A stretch of 7,309 nucleotides of DNA from JADKCL01 sp046050405 (GTDB lineage: Bacteria; Bacteroidota; Bacteroidia; J057; JADKCL01), in assembly GCA_046050405.1 (NCBI GenBank), contig JBJOPY010000050.1, forward strand, positions 1-7,309. Reading direction: 5' to 3'. Below are positions 1-7,202 of this stretch, in pieces. Below the pieces are notes generated by a model. The model ran no database searches and had not been told where the DNA came from. It worked only from the letters and a program-made list of their open reading frames with translations. Each line of letters starts with the position of its first letter. Position 1 is the stretch's first letter. A program made the translations under genes and the position numbers.

Positions 1-1565
1 ACGGGAAGAACATCACGGAAGTCGCCCAGATGGACATCTCCACATTGAGGAGATGGATGGAGGAGCTGCCTTCCCGACTCAGTGACCGTCAGGCCACCAT
101 CGGAACCGAAGTGATGAAGGAGATCAACAAACGGCTGGATTTCCTTTTGGAGGTGGGTTTGGGTTACCTCGACTTGGATCGCCCCGCACGCACCCTCAGC
201 GGGGGGGAGTCCCAGCGCATCCGCCTTGCCACGCAGATCGGATCCCAGCTGGTCGGGGTGCTCTACATTCTGGACGAGCCGAGCATCGGCCTCCATCAGC
301 GCGACAACGAGCGCTTGATCGGCTCCTTGCTCCGGCTTCGCGATCTCGGAAACTCCGTATTGGTGGTGGAACACGACAAAGACATGATGCTAGCCAGTGA
401 CTACATCATTGACTTGGGCCCTGCTGCGGGCGTGCATGGCGGGGAAGTCGTCGCCGAAGGCACCCCGGAGCAAATCCTGAACCATCCGAAATCTGCCACG
501 GCTGAATATCTGGGGGGAAAGCGTGAAATCGCCATTCCCAGCCAACGCCGCCAAAAGGCGAATGACAGAATGCTGATCCTACGCGGTGCCACAGGAAACA
601 ACTTGAAAAGCGTGGATCTTTTGCTGCCATTGGGGTTGTTTGTCTGCATCTCCGGCGTTTCAGGCTCAGGAAAATCCACCCTCATCAATGAGACGCTCTA
701 CCCGATCCTGAACCAGCATTTCTTCAAGTCCCGGGGAAAACCAATGCCCTACCGCAGCGTCGAAGGCCTGGGAATGATCACCAACGTCATTGAAATCGAC
801 CAATCCCCCATCGGGCGCACCCCCAGGAGCAATCCCGCGACCTATACAGGTGTGTTCACCTTCATCCGGGACTTCTTCACGCAATTGCCCGAGGCAAGGA
901 TCAGGGGCTATCAACCGGGCAGATTCAGCTTCAATGTCAAGGGTGGACGCTGCGAGGAATGCGGGGGTGCTGGCGTGCAAACCATCGAGATGAACTTCCT
1001 TCCAGATGTCTATGTGACCTGTGAATCCTGTCAAGGCCGCCGCTACAACCGTGAAACACTCGAAGTGCGCTACCGGGGCAAGAGCATCAGCGATGTGCTG
1101 AACATGACCATCTCGGCTGCGTTAGAGTTTTTCGAGGCACATCCCCGCATCAAGCGGAAGCTCATCACCCTGGAGGAGGTCGGCTTGGGTTACTTGACCC
1201 TGGGACAGCAGGCGACCACCCTCTCCGGTGGTGAGGCACAGCGCGTCAAGATTGCCACCGAACTGAGCAAGAGGAACACGGGCAGGACCATCTATATCTT
1301 GGACGAGCCCACGACAGGTCTTCATTTCCAGGACATCGATGTACTGCTGAAGGTCTTGCAGCGGTTGGTGGATCGTGGGAACACCGTCGTCGTGATCGAG
1401 CACAACCTCGATGTCATTAAGGTTGCAGACTGGGTGGTCGACCTTGGCCCGGAAGGCGGCAAGGGAGGTGGAAGAATCCTCGCCGAAGGGACTCCGGAAC
1501 AGGTGGCAGACCATGCCGAATCGTTTACGGGAAGGTTCCTGAGGAAGGAGCTGGGACTGGACTAG
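1..1565 (+). CDS. uvrA: UvrA, excinuclease ABC subunit A (5' end cut off by window edge)
   Basis: UvrA is the dimeric cytoplasmic ATPase that finds bulky DNA lesions and loads UvrB in nucleotide excision repair. The reading frame is open from base 3 and gives about 520 residues; full-length UvrA is about 940, so some 420 N-terminal residues (first Walker A, UvrB-binding and insertion domains) lie to the left. Numbering from the internal Met codon at base 30, I see the first ABC signature LSGGES at 56-61 with Walker B YILDEP at 79-84, the second Walker A GVSGSGKST at 209-217, the C-terminal zinc module with Cys308/311/331/334 (CxxC-x19-CxxC), the second signature LSGGEA at 398-403, Walker B YILDEP at 422-427 and the following His458. 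All expected motifs of the C-terminal half are intact, and the TAG stop follows a normal C terminus. The Met at base 30 is internal, because the codons before it (GKNITEVAQ) continue conserved UvrA sequence. Identification is near certain. Confidence 0.98.
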   Translation, partial: GKNITEVAQMDISTLRRWMEELPSRLSDRQATIGTEVMKEINKRLDFLLEVGLGYLDLDRPARTLSGGESQRIRLATQIGSQLVGVLYILDEPSIGLHQRDNERLIGSLLRLRDLGNSVLVVEHDKDMMLASDYIIDLGPAAGVHGGEVVAEGTPEQILNHPKSATAEYLGGKREIAIPSQRRQKANDRMLILRGATGNNLKSVDLLLPLGLFVCISGVSGSGKSTLINETLYPILNQHFFKSRGKPMPYRSVEGLGMITNVIEIDQSPIGRTPRSNPATYTGVFTFIRDFFTQLPEARIRGYQPGRFSFNVKGGRCEECGGAGVQTIEMNFLPDVYVTCESCQGRRYNRETLEVRYRGKSISDVLNMTISAALEFFEAHPRIKRKLITLEEVGLGYLTLGQQATTLSGGEAQRVKIATELSKRNTGRTIYILDEPTTGLHFQDIDVLLKVLQRLVDRGNTVVVIEHNLDVIKVADWVVDLGPEGGKGGGRILAEGTPEQVADHAESFTGRFLRKELGLD

Positions 1566-1718
1566 GAGAGCCCCATAGGCGAGTGGATGGCACTCCATGA
1601 TCATCGCTGGCTGGATTGTTGACGGCTTTTTCACCATTGGCTGAACTATAGGCGCCATAACCGAATGGTTGGCAATCTCAGAATGGATGCAACCATGGTT
1701 GGAAGCCTGGCCCCGTCA
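1566..1718. other. Convergent gap between uvrA and the oxidoreductase gene
   Basis: This stretch lies between two stop codons that face each other and should hold the 3' ends of both transcripts. I see no gene. Several short complementary segments are present: ACCATT at 1633-1638 with AATGGT at 1664-1669, ATGGTTG at 1665-1671 with CAACCAT at 1690-1696, and the perfect 10-base palindrome AACCATGGTT at 1691-1700. A run of five T lies at 1627-1631, but it does not follow a strong stem. These may help end transcription on both strands, but none is a textbook intrinsic terminator, so I do not call one. Confidence 0.5.
1665..1696. repeat. Short inverted repeat, possible weak hairpin
   Basis: ATGGTTG (1665-1671) and CAACCAT (1690-1696) are perfect 7-base complements separated by 18 bases. 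The right arm overlaps the palindrome AACCATGGTT, and the left arm overlaps a competing 6-base pairing with 1633-1638. Its place between convergent genes fits a transcript-end structure. The arms are short and no T run follows, so chance is a fair alternative. Confidence 0.25.
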
Positions 1719-4061
1719 TCAGGCGTGCATCCTGGATTTTTCCACTGTGACAGGAATGAATTTGGACACGGGGGTATTGCTTCTTTCGGCCACATGGTCC
1801 AACGGTACGAGTAAATTGGCTTCCGGGAAATAGGCGGCGAGGCAACCCTTGGGAATTTGATAAGGTACCACGATCCAGCCCTCTGCATGGCGAGTCTCCC
1901 CTCTGAAATGGCTGGTGAGGTCGATCATGTCACGCGAATGCAGTCCGTGTGCCCGCATGTCTTCCGTGTTCATGAATACAATGCGGCGCTCATTGTGGAT
2001 GCCTCGGTAGCGGTCGTCCAGCCCGTAGATCGTGGTATTGTACTGATCGTGGGTGCGAATGGTCATGAGGGCTAGCTGCCCGGGCAACAAGGGGTTTGCA
2101 GGGATCGGATGGACGGTGAAGTGGGCCTTGCCGCTGGGGGTGGGGAATCTCCCCTCGCGCGGGCCATTCGGGAGGTAGAATCCATTGCGCTGTCGCACGC
2201 GCTGATTGTAGTTCTCGAATCCGGGGATCACACATGCGATATGATCGCGGATGCGGCCGTAGTCCGCCACCATGTCATCCCAGTCCAGGTGTACCGCAGG
2301 CGGCAAAGTCGCCTTGGCAATGCCAGCCACGATCGCCGGCTCGCTGAGCAGGTGCCTGGAGGCGGGTTCGCTGGAGCCTTGGCTCCGGTGAACCTCTCCC
2401 ATGCTGTTTTCCACGCTGACAAATTGTGGCCCGGCTCTCTGCAAATCCAGCTCCGACCGCGCCACACACGGCAGGATCAGTGCCTCCTCACCGGTGATGA
2501 CATGGCTGCGGTTCAGCTTGGTGCTGATCTGCTCCGTCAGCACGCAGTTTTGCAGGGATCGTGCAGTGGCTTCACTGTCAGGCGTGGCGGAAATGAAGTT
2601 TCCGCCCATGGCAACGAACACCTTGGCTTTTCCTTCGCGCATCGCATGGATGGCCTCTACAGTGTCAAATCCTGGGGCGCGTGGAGAAGTGATCGAGAAG
2701 TGCCTGTCCAGGGCGGCCAATAAGGCTTCATCCGGCTTTTCGTAGATGCCCATGGTGCGGTCCCCCTGCACGTTGCTGTGCCCGCGCACAGGGCAGGTGC
2801 CCGCGCCAGGCTTGCCGATGGCTCCCCGCAGCAGCAGCAGGTTCACGATCTCCTGAATGTTCCCCACGGCATTCACATGCTGTGTGAGTCCCATCGCCCA
2901 GCAGAAGATGATCCTTTGCTTCTTTGCAAGGATACCGGCGACCTTGGCCATCTCTCCTGTCGTGATGCCACTTTCACGCTCGCAGATTGAGAGGTCGGTC
3001 TGCTTCAAATCCTCTACAAATGCGTCGAAACCGAGCGTGTTCGCACGGATGAAGGGCATGTCAAAGACCTTTCCCGGGGTTCTAGTCTCCATTTCCCACA
3101 GGATCCGCAGGATGCCCTTCAGCAGTGCCACGTCACCGTTGATGCGAACCGGAAGGTGGATGTCGGCGAGTTGGGTTCCCCCCTTCAGTACTTCCAAGGG
3201 GCTCTGGGGATCGACGAACCGCTGCAAGCCTGCTTCCTGTAGCGGATTGATGTCGATGATGGTGCCCCCGCGCTCCTTGCATCTCTTCAGGGCACTGAGC
3301 ATCCTGGGGTGGTTGGTGCCAGGATTCTGCCCCATGACCACGATCACCTCCGCCATGTGGAGGTCCTCCAGCTTCACGCTTCCCTTGCCGATGCCCAGGG
3401 TTTCGGCCAAGGCCGTGCCACTGCTTTCGTGGCACATATTGCTGCAGTCGGGAAGATTGTTCGTCCCATAGGCGCGAACGAAGAGCTGGTACATGAAGGC
3501 GGCTTCGTTGCTGGTACGGCCAGAAGTGTAGAAGATCGCTTCATTGGGGTTGTCCAGGCCTCTGAGGGTGGTTCCGATCATGGCAAAGGCATCCTCCCAA
3601 CGGATCGGCTCATAGTGCACCGACCCTCGGCGGAGCAGCATCGGGTGGGTGATCCTTCCGGCTTTCCCAAGCTCGAAATCCGGCCAACGGCTGAGTTCTT
3701 CGACGGAGTGTGCCCTGAAAAAGGCTGGATCCGTCCGGGCATCCGTGGCTTCCTCGGCCAGTGCCTTGGCTCCATTTTCACAGTATTCCCCGACGGTGCT
3801 GCGATGGTCCTCCGGATCGGGCCATGCGCATCCGGGGCAGTCGAATCCATCCCGCTGATTCATCTTGCCCACCAGCCGCAACCCCTTGCCCAGCCCCAGT
3901 TCCCGCTGGAGATGGGCCATGGCTTCCTTGACAGCCCTCAAGCCTGCGGCCTTGTTTTCCGGCCTGCTGAGCAGCAGATTCCGAAACCAAACCGGCGGGA
4001 GCAGACGGACCCCTGCTCGGACATATTTCGGGGCTTCGGCGTCGGGTTCTATCTTCGCCAT
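1719..4061 (-). CDS. FdhF/YdeP-family molybdopterin oxidoreductase (formate dehydrogenase alpha-like)
   Basis: The 780-residue product is a cytoplasmic molybdopterin-guanine-dinucleotide enzyme of the YdeP/CbbBc-like clade (E. coli YdeP is about 760 residues). The substrate of this clade is not established. An N-terminal cluster-binding region has Cys75, Cys78 and Cys94 (DCPGCAWPD then EYCENG), with Asp82 where formate dehydrogenases have a Cys. Cys210 in SNMCHESSG aligns with the molybdenum-ligating Cys/Sec of FdhF (the VUHGPS motif). Cofactor-binding segments include GQNPGTNHPRML (244-255), IDINPL (268-273) and CPVRGHSNVQGDRT (423-436). The C-terminal molybdopterin domain begins near 640 and includes TIRTHDQYNTTIYG (667-680). 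There is no Tat or Sec signal and no membrane segment. The gene stands alone: no partner subunit, FdhD sulphurtransferase or cofactor-synthesis gene is in the window. No Shine-Dalgarno precedes the ATG; the start is chosen because MAKIEPDAEAPKYVRAGV has the expected N-terminal look. Family assignment is firm, physiological role unknown. Confidence 0.95.
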   Translation of the reverse strand: MAKIEPDAEAPKYVRAGVRLLPPVWFRNLLLSRPENKAAGLRAVKEAMAHLQRELGLGKGLRLVGKMNQRDGFDCPGCAWPDPEDHRSTVGEYCENGAKALAEEATDARTDPAFFRAHSVEELSRWPDFELGKAGRITHPMLLRRGSVHYEPIRWEDAFAMIGTTLRGLDNPNEAIFYTSGRTSNEAAFMYQLFVRAYGTNNLPDCSNMCHESSGTALAETLGIGKGSVKLEDLHMAEVIVVMGQNPGTNHPRMLSALKRCKERGGTIIDINPLQEAGLQRFVDPQSPLEVLKGGTQLADIHLPVRINGDVALLKGILRILWEMETRTPGKVFDMPFIRANTLGFDAFVEDLKQTDLSICERESGITTGEMAKVAGILAKKQRIIFCWAMGLTQHVNAVGNIQEIVNLLLLRGAIGKPGAGTCPVRGHSNVQGDRTMGIYEKPDEALLAALDRHFSITSPRAPGFDTVEAIHAMREGKAKVFVAMGGNFISATPDSEATARSLQNCVLTEQISTKLNRSHVITGEEALILPCVARSELDLQRAGPQFVSVENSMGEVHRSQGSSEPASRHLLSEPAIVAGIAKATLPPAVHLDWDDMVADYGRIRDHIACVIPGFENYNQRVRQRNGFYLPNGPREGRFPTPSGKAHFTVHPIPANPLLPGQLALMTIRTHDQYNTTIYGLDDRYRGIHNERRIVFMNTEDMRAHGLHSRDMIDLTSHFRGETRHAEGWIVVPYQIPKGCLAAYFPEANLLVPLDHVAERSNTPVSKFIPVTVEKSRMHA

Positions 4062-4276
4062 GGGTACAGTGCTGAGTTTGGGGATAAAGATAATGAATTT
4101 TAGCAGGGTCTGGAAGAGGCGGTCATAGGGTCATGCGGGAGCCGGAATCCCCTGGCATTCCCGAAAAGAAACCGGACGAATCCGTTCATACGGGGTGTCG
4201 TCTGGACAATTCCGCAGAAATCCCTATCGACCCATTGGAAATCCAGCGATATTGCCCTCTAAAATTACCGGGTTTC
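4062..4276. other. Divergent intergenic region with start signals for two genes
   Basis: The oxidoreductase gene leaves leftward and the DUF1697 gene rightward from this 215-base stretch, so promoters for both should lie here. The frame of the DUF1697 gene stays open upstream to an ATG at 4133, which would add 48 residues, but that stretch looks non-coding (see the DUF1697 entry). No Shine-Dalgarno-like purine run stands before either start codon. I see no tandem repeats or clear operator palindromes. Confidence 0.5.
4085..4092 (-). promoter_or_regulatory. Possible Bacteroidota-type -7 element for the oxidoreductase gene
   Basis: Read on the minus strand this is TATCTTTA, seven of eight positions of the Bacteroidota sigma-A -7 consensus TAnnTTTG, about 23 bases before the start codon. 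No convincing TTTG -33 element lies about 20 bases further upstream. It sits in a locally A+T-rich patch, so the match is weak. It also depends on the host being Bacteroidota. Confidence 0.2.
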
Positions 4277-4822
4277 ATGTCCACCTTCATCGCACTATTG
4301 AGAGGCATCAATGTCAGCGGCCAGAAGATCATCAAAATGACGGATCTCAAGGCCATGTTTGAGTCTATCGGCTGCACCGAGGTGCAAACCTACATCCAGA
4401 GCGGCAATGTCGTCTTCGATCACCCCGATAGCGATGCCGGGGAGCTCCGAAGGAAGATAGAGGCTCACATTCAGTCACAAACAGGCGATGCAGTGCCGAC
4501 CCTCCTCCGCACACATGCCGAACTGGCTGTCATCGTGGCTGCCAACCCCTATGACGAGTCGCTTGCCGATTTTGGCAAGCGGATGTATGTCTGCTTCTTC
4601 GACAATCCCCCTTCCGAAGCCGCCATTGCCAGCATTCTTCCATTTACCCATGCCGATGGGCAGCTGGAAGTGCGCGGGAGGGAGGCATTTGTCTATTATT
4701 CAGAGGGCTTGGGCAAGGCCAAGCTCAGCCATGCCCTCATAGAGCGACGTCTCGGCATGACCACGATGCGCAACTGGAACACGGTGAACAAGTTGCTGGA
4801 GATGTCAAGGCCTCACCGATAG
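4277..4822 (+). CDS. DUF1697 domain-containing protein
   Basis: The 181-residue product is a full-length DUF1697 protein, a small, widespread soluble family of unknown biochemical function. The hallmark N terminus is present: ALLRGINVSG (residues 6-15) followed by Met21 and the helix MTDLKAMFESIG. The second conserved block YIQSGNVVF is at 39-47, and the C-terminal block TMRNWNTVNKL at 163-173. There is no signal peptide or membrane segment. The frame is open upstream to an ATG at 4133, but the extra 48 residues are proline-rich and charged and look unlike the family, whose members begin a few residues before LLRGIN; I therefore choose the ATG at 4277. No Shine-Dalgarno is visible before either ATG. 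The gene is monocistronic here, divergent from the oxidoreductase gene and convergent with the E1 gene. I infer no function. Confidence 0.95.
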   Translation: MSTFIALLRGINVSGQKIIKMTDLKAMFESIGCTEVQTYIQSGNVVFDHPDSDAGELRRKIEAHIQSQTGDAVPTLLRTHAELAVIVAANPYDESLADFGKRMYVCFFDNPPSEAAIASILPFTHADGQLEVRGREAFVYYSEGLGKAKLSHALIERRLGMTTMRNWNTVNKLLEMSRPHR

Positions 4823-5180
4823 ATCCAGGCTGGTTCCCGCATAGGCGGAGATGCCATTGCCGGAAATGCGTATTCCCATCCACTTGTTCACCAGAGGAGG
4901 CCATATCAGCAGGAAGGTGCTTCCGAGTGGGGAACCGCATCTGGCCACCGCCCAGGCTCCCCCTGTCAGCCTGAAGGATTCGAGGCCTGGCGATGGTGAA
5001 GGCCGTGACAAGCGGTGGAAAATACCCCCTCTTCGAACGGCAGGATGGAGCCGGAAAGCATGGAGGTGAATGTACCTTCCTTCACAAGGCACCTCCCCGG
5101 GCAACCATCGGAGCACATGCCATAACCTATAAGCAGCATCTGCCGAATCGAAAGATCACCCAAAGGCGCAGCCCAGGACA
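4823..5180. other. 358-base convergent gap without a defensible gene
   Basis: The region lies between the stops of the DUF1697 gene and the E1 gene. On the minus strand two overlapping open frames cover it. One runs from a GTG at 5187, overlapping the end of the E1 gene, to a stop at 4966; the other from an ATG at 5116 to a stop at 4805, inside the DUF1697 gene. Neither product is recognised, neither start has a ribosome-binding signal, and their overlap could mean one decayed, frame-shifted gene or simply chance openness in GC-rich DNA. One 7-base inverted repeat (5062-5096) is listed separately. I see no strong intrinsic terminator, tRNA or known small RNA. Confidence 0.5.
5062..5096. repeat. 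Inverted repeat with competing inner pairing
   Basis: GGAGGTG (5062-5068) and CACCTCC (5090-5096) are perfect complements with a 21-base loop. Inside, GTGAA (5066-5070) pairs with TTCAC (5081-5085), and this excludes the outer stem because both use 5066-5068. No T run follows on either strand, so it is not a standard intrinsic terminator. It lies about 85 bases after the E1 stop and could stabilise or end that transcript, or be chance. Confidence 0.35.
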
Positions 5181-7202
5181 CTACCACTTCAGCAATTCCG
5201 CGACGGCGGCGTGCAACCGGATGCTGCCCAAGAAATCATCCTCCAGTGCTTTATGAAAGGGCACCGGGGTGTCCAGGGAGGCCACGCGTCTGACAGGGCC
5301 ATCCAGCCACTGGAAAGCCTCTTCGGCAACCACAGCAGCAACCTCTGCCCCAAATCCCAGGGTAAACGTGTCCTCGTGGACGATGAGGCACTTGCCCGTC
5401 TTCTTCACGGAAGCCAGCACAGCCTCCTTGTCCCATGGGATCAGGGTACGCAGATCAATGATTTCAATGCTGGACTCCGGGAAGGAATTCGCAACGGCCT
5501 CGGCCCACTGGACCGCCCATCCATAGGCCACGATCGTAAGGTCTTGTCCGGGCCTTGTGATCCTTGCCTTGCCAAACGGCAGGTTGTAATACGCCGCCGG
5601 GACGGCGTCACTGGTGCTGCGATAGAGGTGCTTGTGCTCGAAGAAGATGACCGGATTCGGATCAATCAATGCTGTGGTCAGCAGGCCCTTGGCATCGTAG
5701 GCTGTACTCGGGTACACGACCTTCAATCCCGGGGTTTTTACAAACCAGGCTTCATTGCTCTGCGAATGGAAGGGGCCTGCTGCCGAACCGGCCCCCGTAG
5801 GCATGCGTACGGTCACTCCTACAGGCAAATCCCAGCGGTAGTGTGTTTTGGCCAGGTTGTTGACGATCTGATTGAAGCCGCAGGAGACGAAATCCGCAAA
5901 CTGCATTTCCACCACCGATGACCTTCCACGCAGTGCCAACCCCAGCCCAGAACCGAGGATGGCGGATTCACAGAGGGGTGTGTTTCGGATGCGATCCTTC
6001 CCGAATTTCTCCACGAAGCCATCGCTCACCTTGAATACACCGCCGTATTCCGCGACATCCTGACCCATCAGCAGTAGTTTCGGGTCGCGCTCCAGTCCCT
6101 GTTCGAGTGCCTCCTTGCAGGCATCCACCACCCGCAACTCCCGTGATCCCGCATCTGCGGGTGGTGGCACGAGTGTGACTGTTCCGGGTGCATAGACATC
6201 CGCGAGTTCACGGGCGGCATCCGCTGTGACCGGTGGCAGGGCCCAGGCTTCGTCCAGGTTCTCTTGGATCAGCTGCTTGAATTCTTTGCGAATCGCATCC
6301 ACCGTGGACGCTTGGAGGACGCCCAGGTCGAGCAGGTAGTTTTCGTAATTGATGACCGGGTCTTTCTGGCTCCACTGCTCGAAAAGCTCTTCCGGAACGT
6401 ACTTGGTTCCGCTTGCCTCCTCGTGGCCGCGCATCCGGAAGGTGATGGCTTCCAGCAAGACCGGCCTTCTGTCCACCCGCATCCGGGCGGCAATCTCCAT
6501 GACGGTGCGGTGAACCGCCAGGACGTTGTTGCCATCGACCTGTACACCTTCCATGCCGTAGCCGATCGCCTTGTCAATGAATTGCTGGCAGCGAAATTGC
6601 TCGCTGCTCGGTGTGCTGAGTCCGTAGCCGTTGTTTTCGATGAGGAAAATGACCGGTAGATCCCAAACGGAGGCGACATTGACGGCTTCATGGAAATCGC
6701 CTTCACTGGCACCCCCATCGCCTGAGAACACCAAAGAGATGACGTCGTCCTGATCCAGGTTGCTGGCCAGGGAGATGCCGTTGGCGACGGGAAGCATGGC
6801 TCCCAGGTGGCTGATCATCCCGATGACACGGTGCTCCGGCGAACCGAAATGGAAGGACCGGTCCCTGCTCTTGGTGAATCCCTCCCGGCTGCCTTGCCAT
6901 TGTGCGAAGAGCTTGCTGAGCTTCATGCCACGGTTGGTAAAGACCCCAAGGTTCCGATGAAGCGGCAGGATGTAGTCCGTGCTTTTCAGGGCGAGTGTTC
7001 CGCCGACCGAGATCGCTTCCTGCCCGATTCCTGAAAACCACTTGCTGATCTTGCCTTGCCGCAGGAGGATGAGCATTTTCTCCTCGATCATCCGGGGCAA
7101 TAGGATCGCCTTGTAGAGTTCGAGAAGCTGATCGTCAGAATATCCCGTGCGGTCATAGTGGATATTCATGAGTTTTTCGGCAGGAATCGCTGTCTTTGCC
7201 AT
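5181..7202 (-). CDS. Fused alpha/beta E1 component of a 2-oxoacid (branched-chain type) dehydrogenase complex
   Basis: The 673-residue cytoplasmic protein carries both halves of a thiamine-diphosphate E1, which decarboxylates a 2-oxoacid and passes the acyl group to lipoyl-E2. The alpha half (about 20-335) has the ThDP/Mg motif GDG (161-163) to NN (190-191), the active-site loop SRDRSFHFGS (112-121) and RGHEEAS (258-264). A Pro-rich linker (about 338-352, VPPPAD) leads to the beta half (355-673), with NTPLCE (407-412, Glu412), GPFHSQS (476-482, catalytic-type His479) and PVIFFEHKHLYR (517-528). NTPLCE and FFExKxLYR resemble human BCKDHB more than PDHB, so branched-chain 2-oxoacids are the likeliest substrate; pyruvate cannot be excluded. 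Separate subunits are usual in many bacteria, whereas a single chain is common in Bacteroidota. No E2 or E3 gene is adjacent. An in-frame stop at 7224-7226 limits the start to the ATG at 7202 or Met12. No Shine-Dalgarno is visible. Confidence 0.96.
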   Translation of the reverse strand: MAKTAIPAEKLMNIHYDRTGYSDDQLLELYKAILLPRMIEEKMLILLRQGKISKWFSGIGQEAISVGGTLALKSTDYILPLHRNLGVFTNRGMKLSKLFAQWQGSREGFTKSRDRSFHFGSPEHRVIGMISHLGAMLPVANGISLASNLDQDDVISLVFSGDGGASEGDFHEAVNVASVWDLPVIFLIENNGYGLSTPSSEQFRCQQFIDKAIGYGMEGVQVDGNNVLAVHRTVMEIAARMRVDRRPVLLEAITFRMRGHEEASGTKYVPEELFEQWSQKDPVINYENYLLDLGVLQASTVDAIRKEFKQLIQENLDEAWALPPVTADAARELADVYAPGTVTLVPPPADAGSRELRVVDACKEALEQGLERDPKLLLMGQDVAEYGGVFKVSDGFVEKFGKDRIRNTPLCESAILGSGLGLALRGRSSVVEMQFADFVSCGFNQIVNNLAKTHYRWDLPVGVTVRMPTGAGSAAGPFHSQSNEAWFVKTPGLKVVYPSTAYDAKGLLTTALIDPNPVIFFEHKHLYRSTSDAVPAAYYNLPFGKARITRPGQDLTIVAYGWAVQWAEAVANSFPESSIEIIDLRTLIPWDKEAVLASVKKTGKCLIVHEDTFTLGFGAEVAAVVAEEAFQWLDGPVRRVASLDTPVPFHKALEDDFLGSIRLHAAVAELLKW

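Noticed and set aside
441..1505. Similar stretches near 441-477 and 1470-1506 (both encode AEGTPEQ)
   Set aside because: These are the matching ends of the two ABC ATPase modules of UvrA, an ancient internal duplication of the family, not a DNA repeat.
1581..1631. Candidate intrinsic terminator after uvrA: GAGTG/CACTC stem with TTTTT at 1627-1631
   Set aside because: The stem is only 5 bases and the T run is over 30 bases away, so they do not form one terminator.
2109..2723. A 204-codon open frame on the + strand opposite the C-terminal part of the oxidoreductase gene
   Set aside because: It is antisense to well-conserved molybdopterin-domain sequence, and the product is unrecognisable.
3309..4103. 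A 264-codon open frame on the + strand opposite the oxidoreductase gene
   Set aside because: It lies almost entirely antisense to a gene with firm family motifs, its product resembles no family, and long antisense frames are common opposite GC-rich genes.
5211..5921. A 236-codon open frame on the + strand opposite the beta half of the E1 gene
   Set aside because: It is a shadow of the E1 coding sequence, with no recognisable protein motifs.
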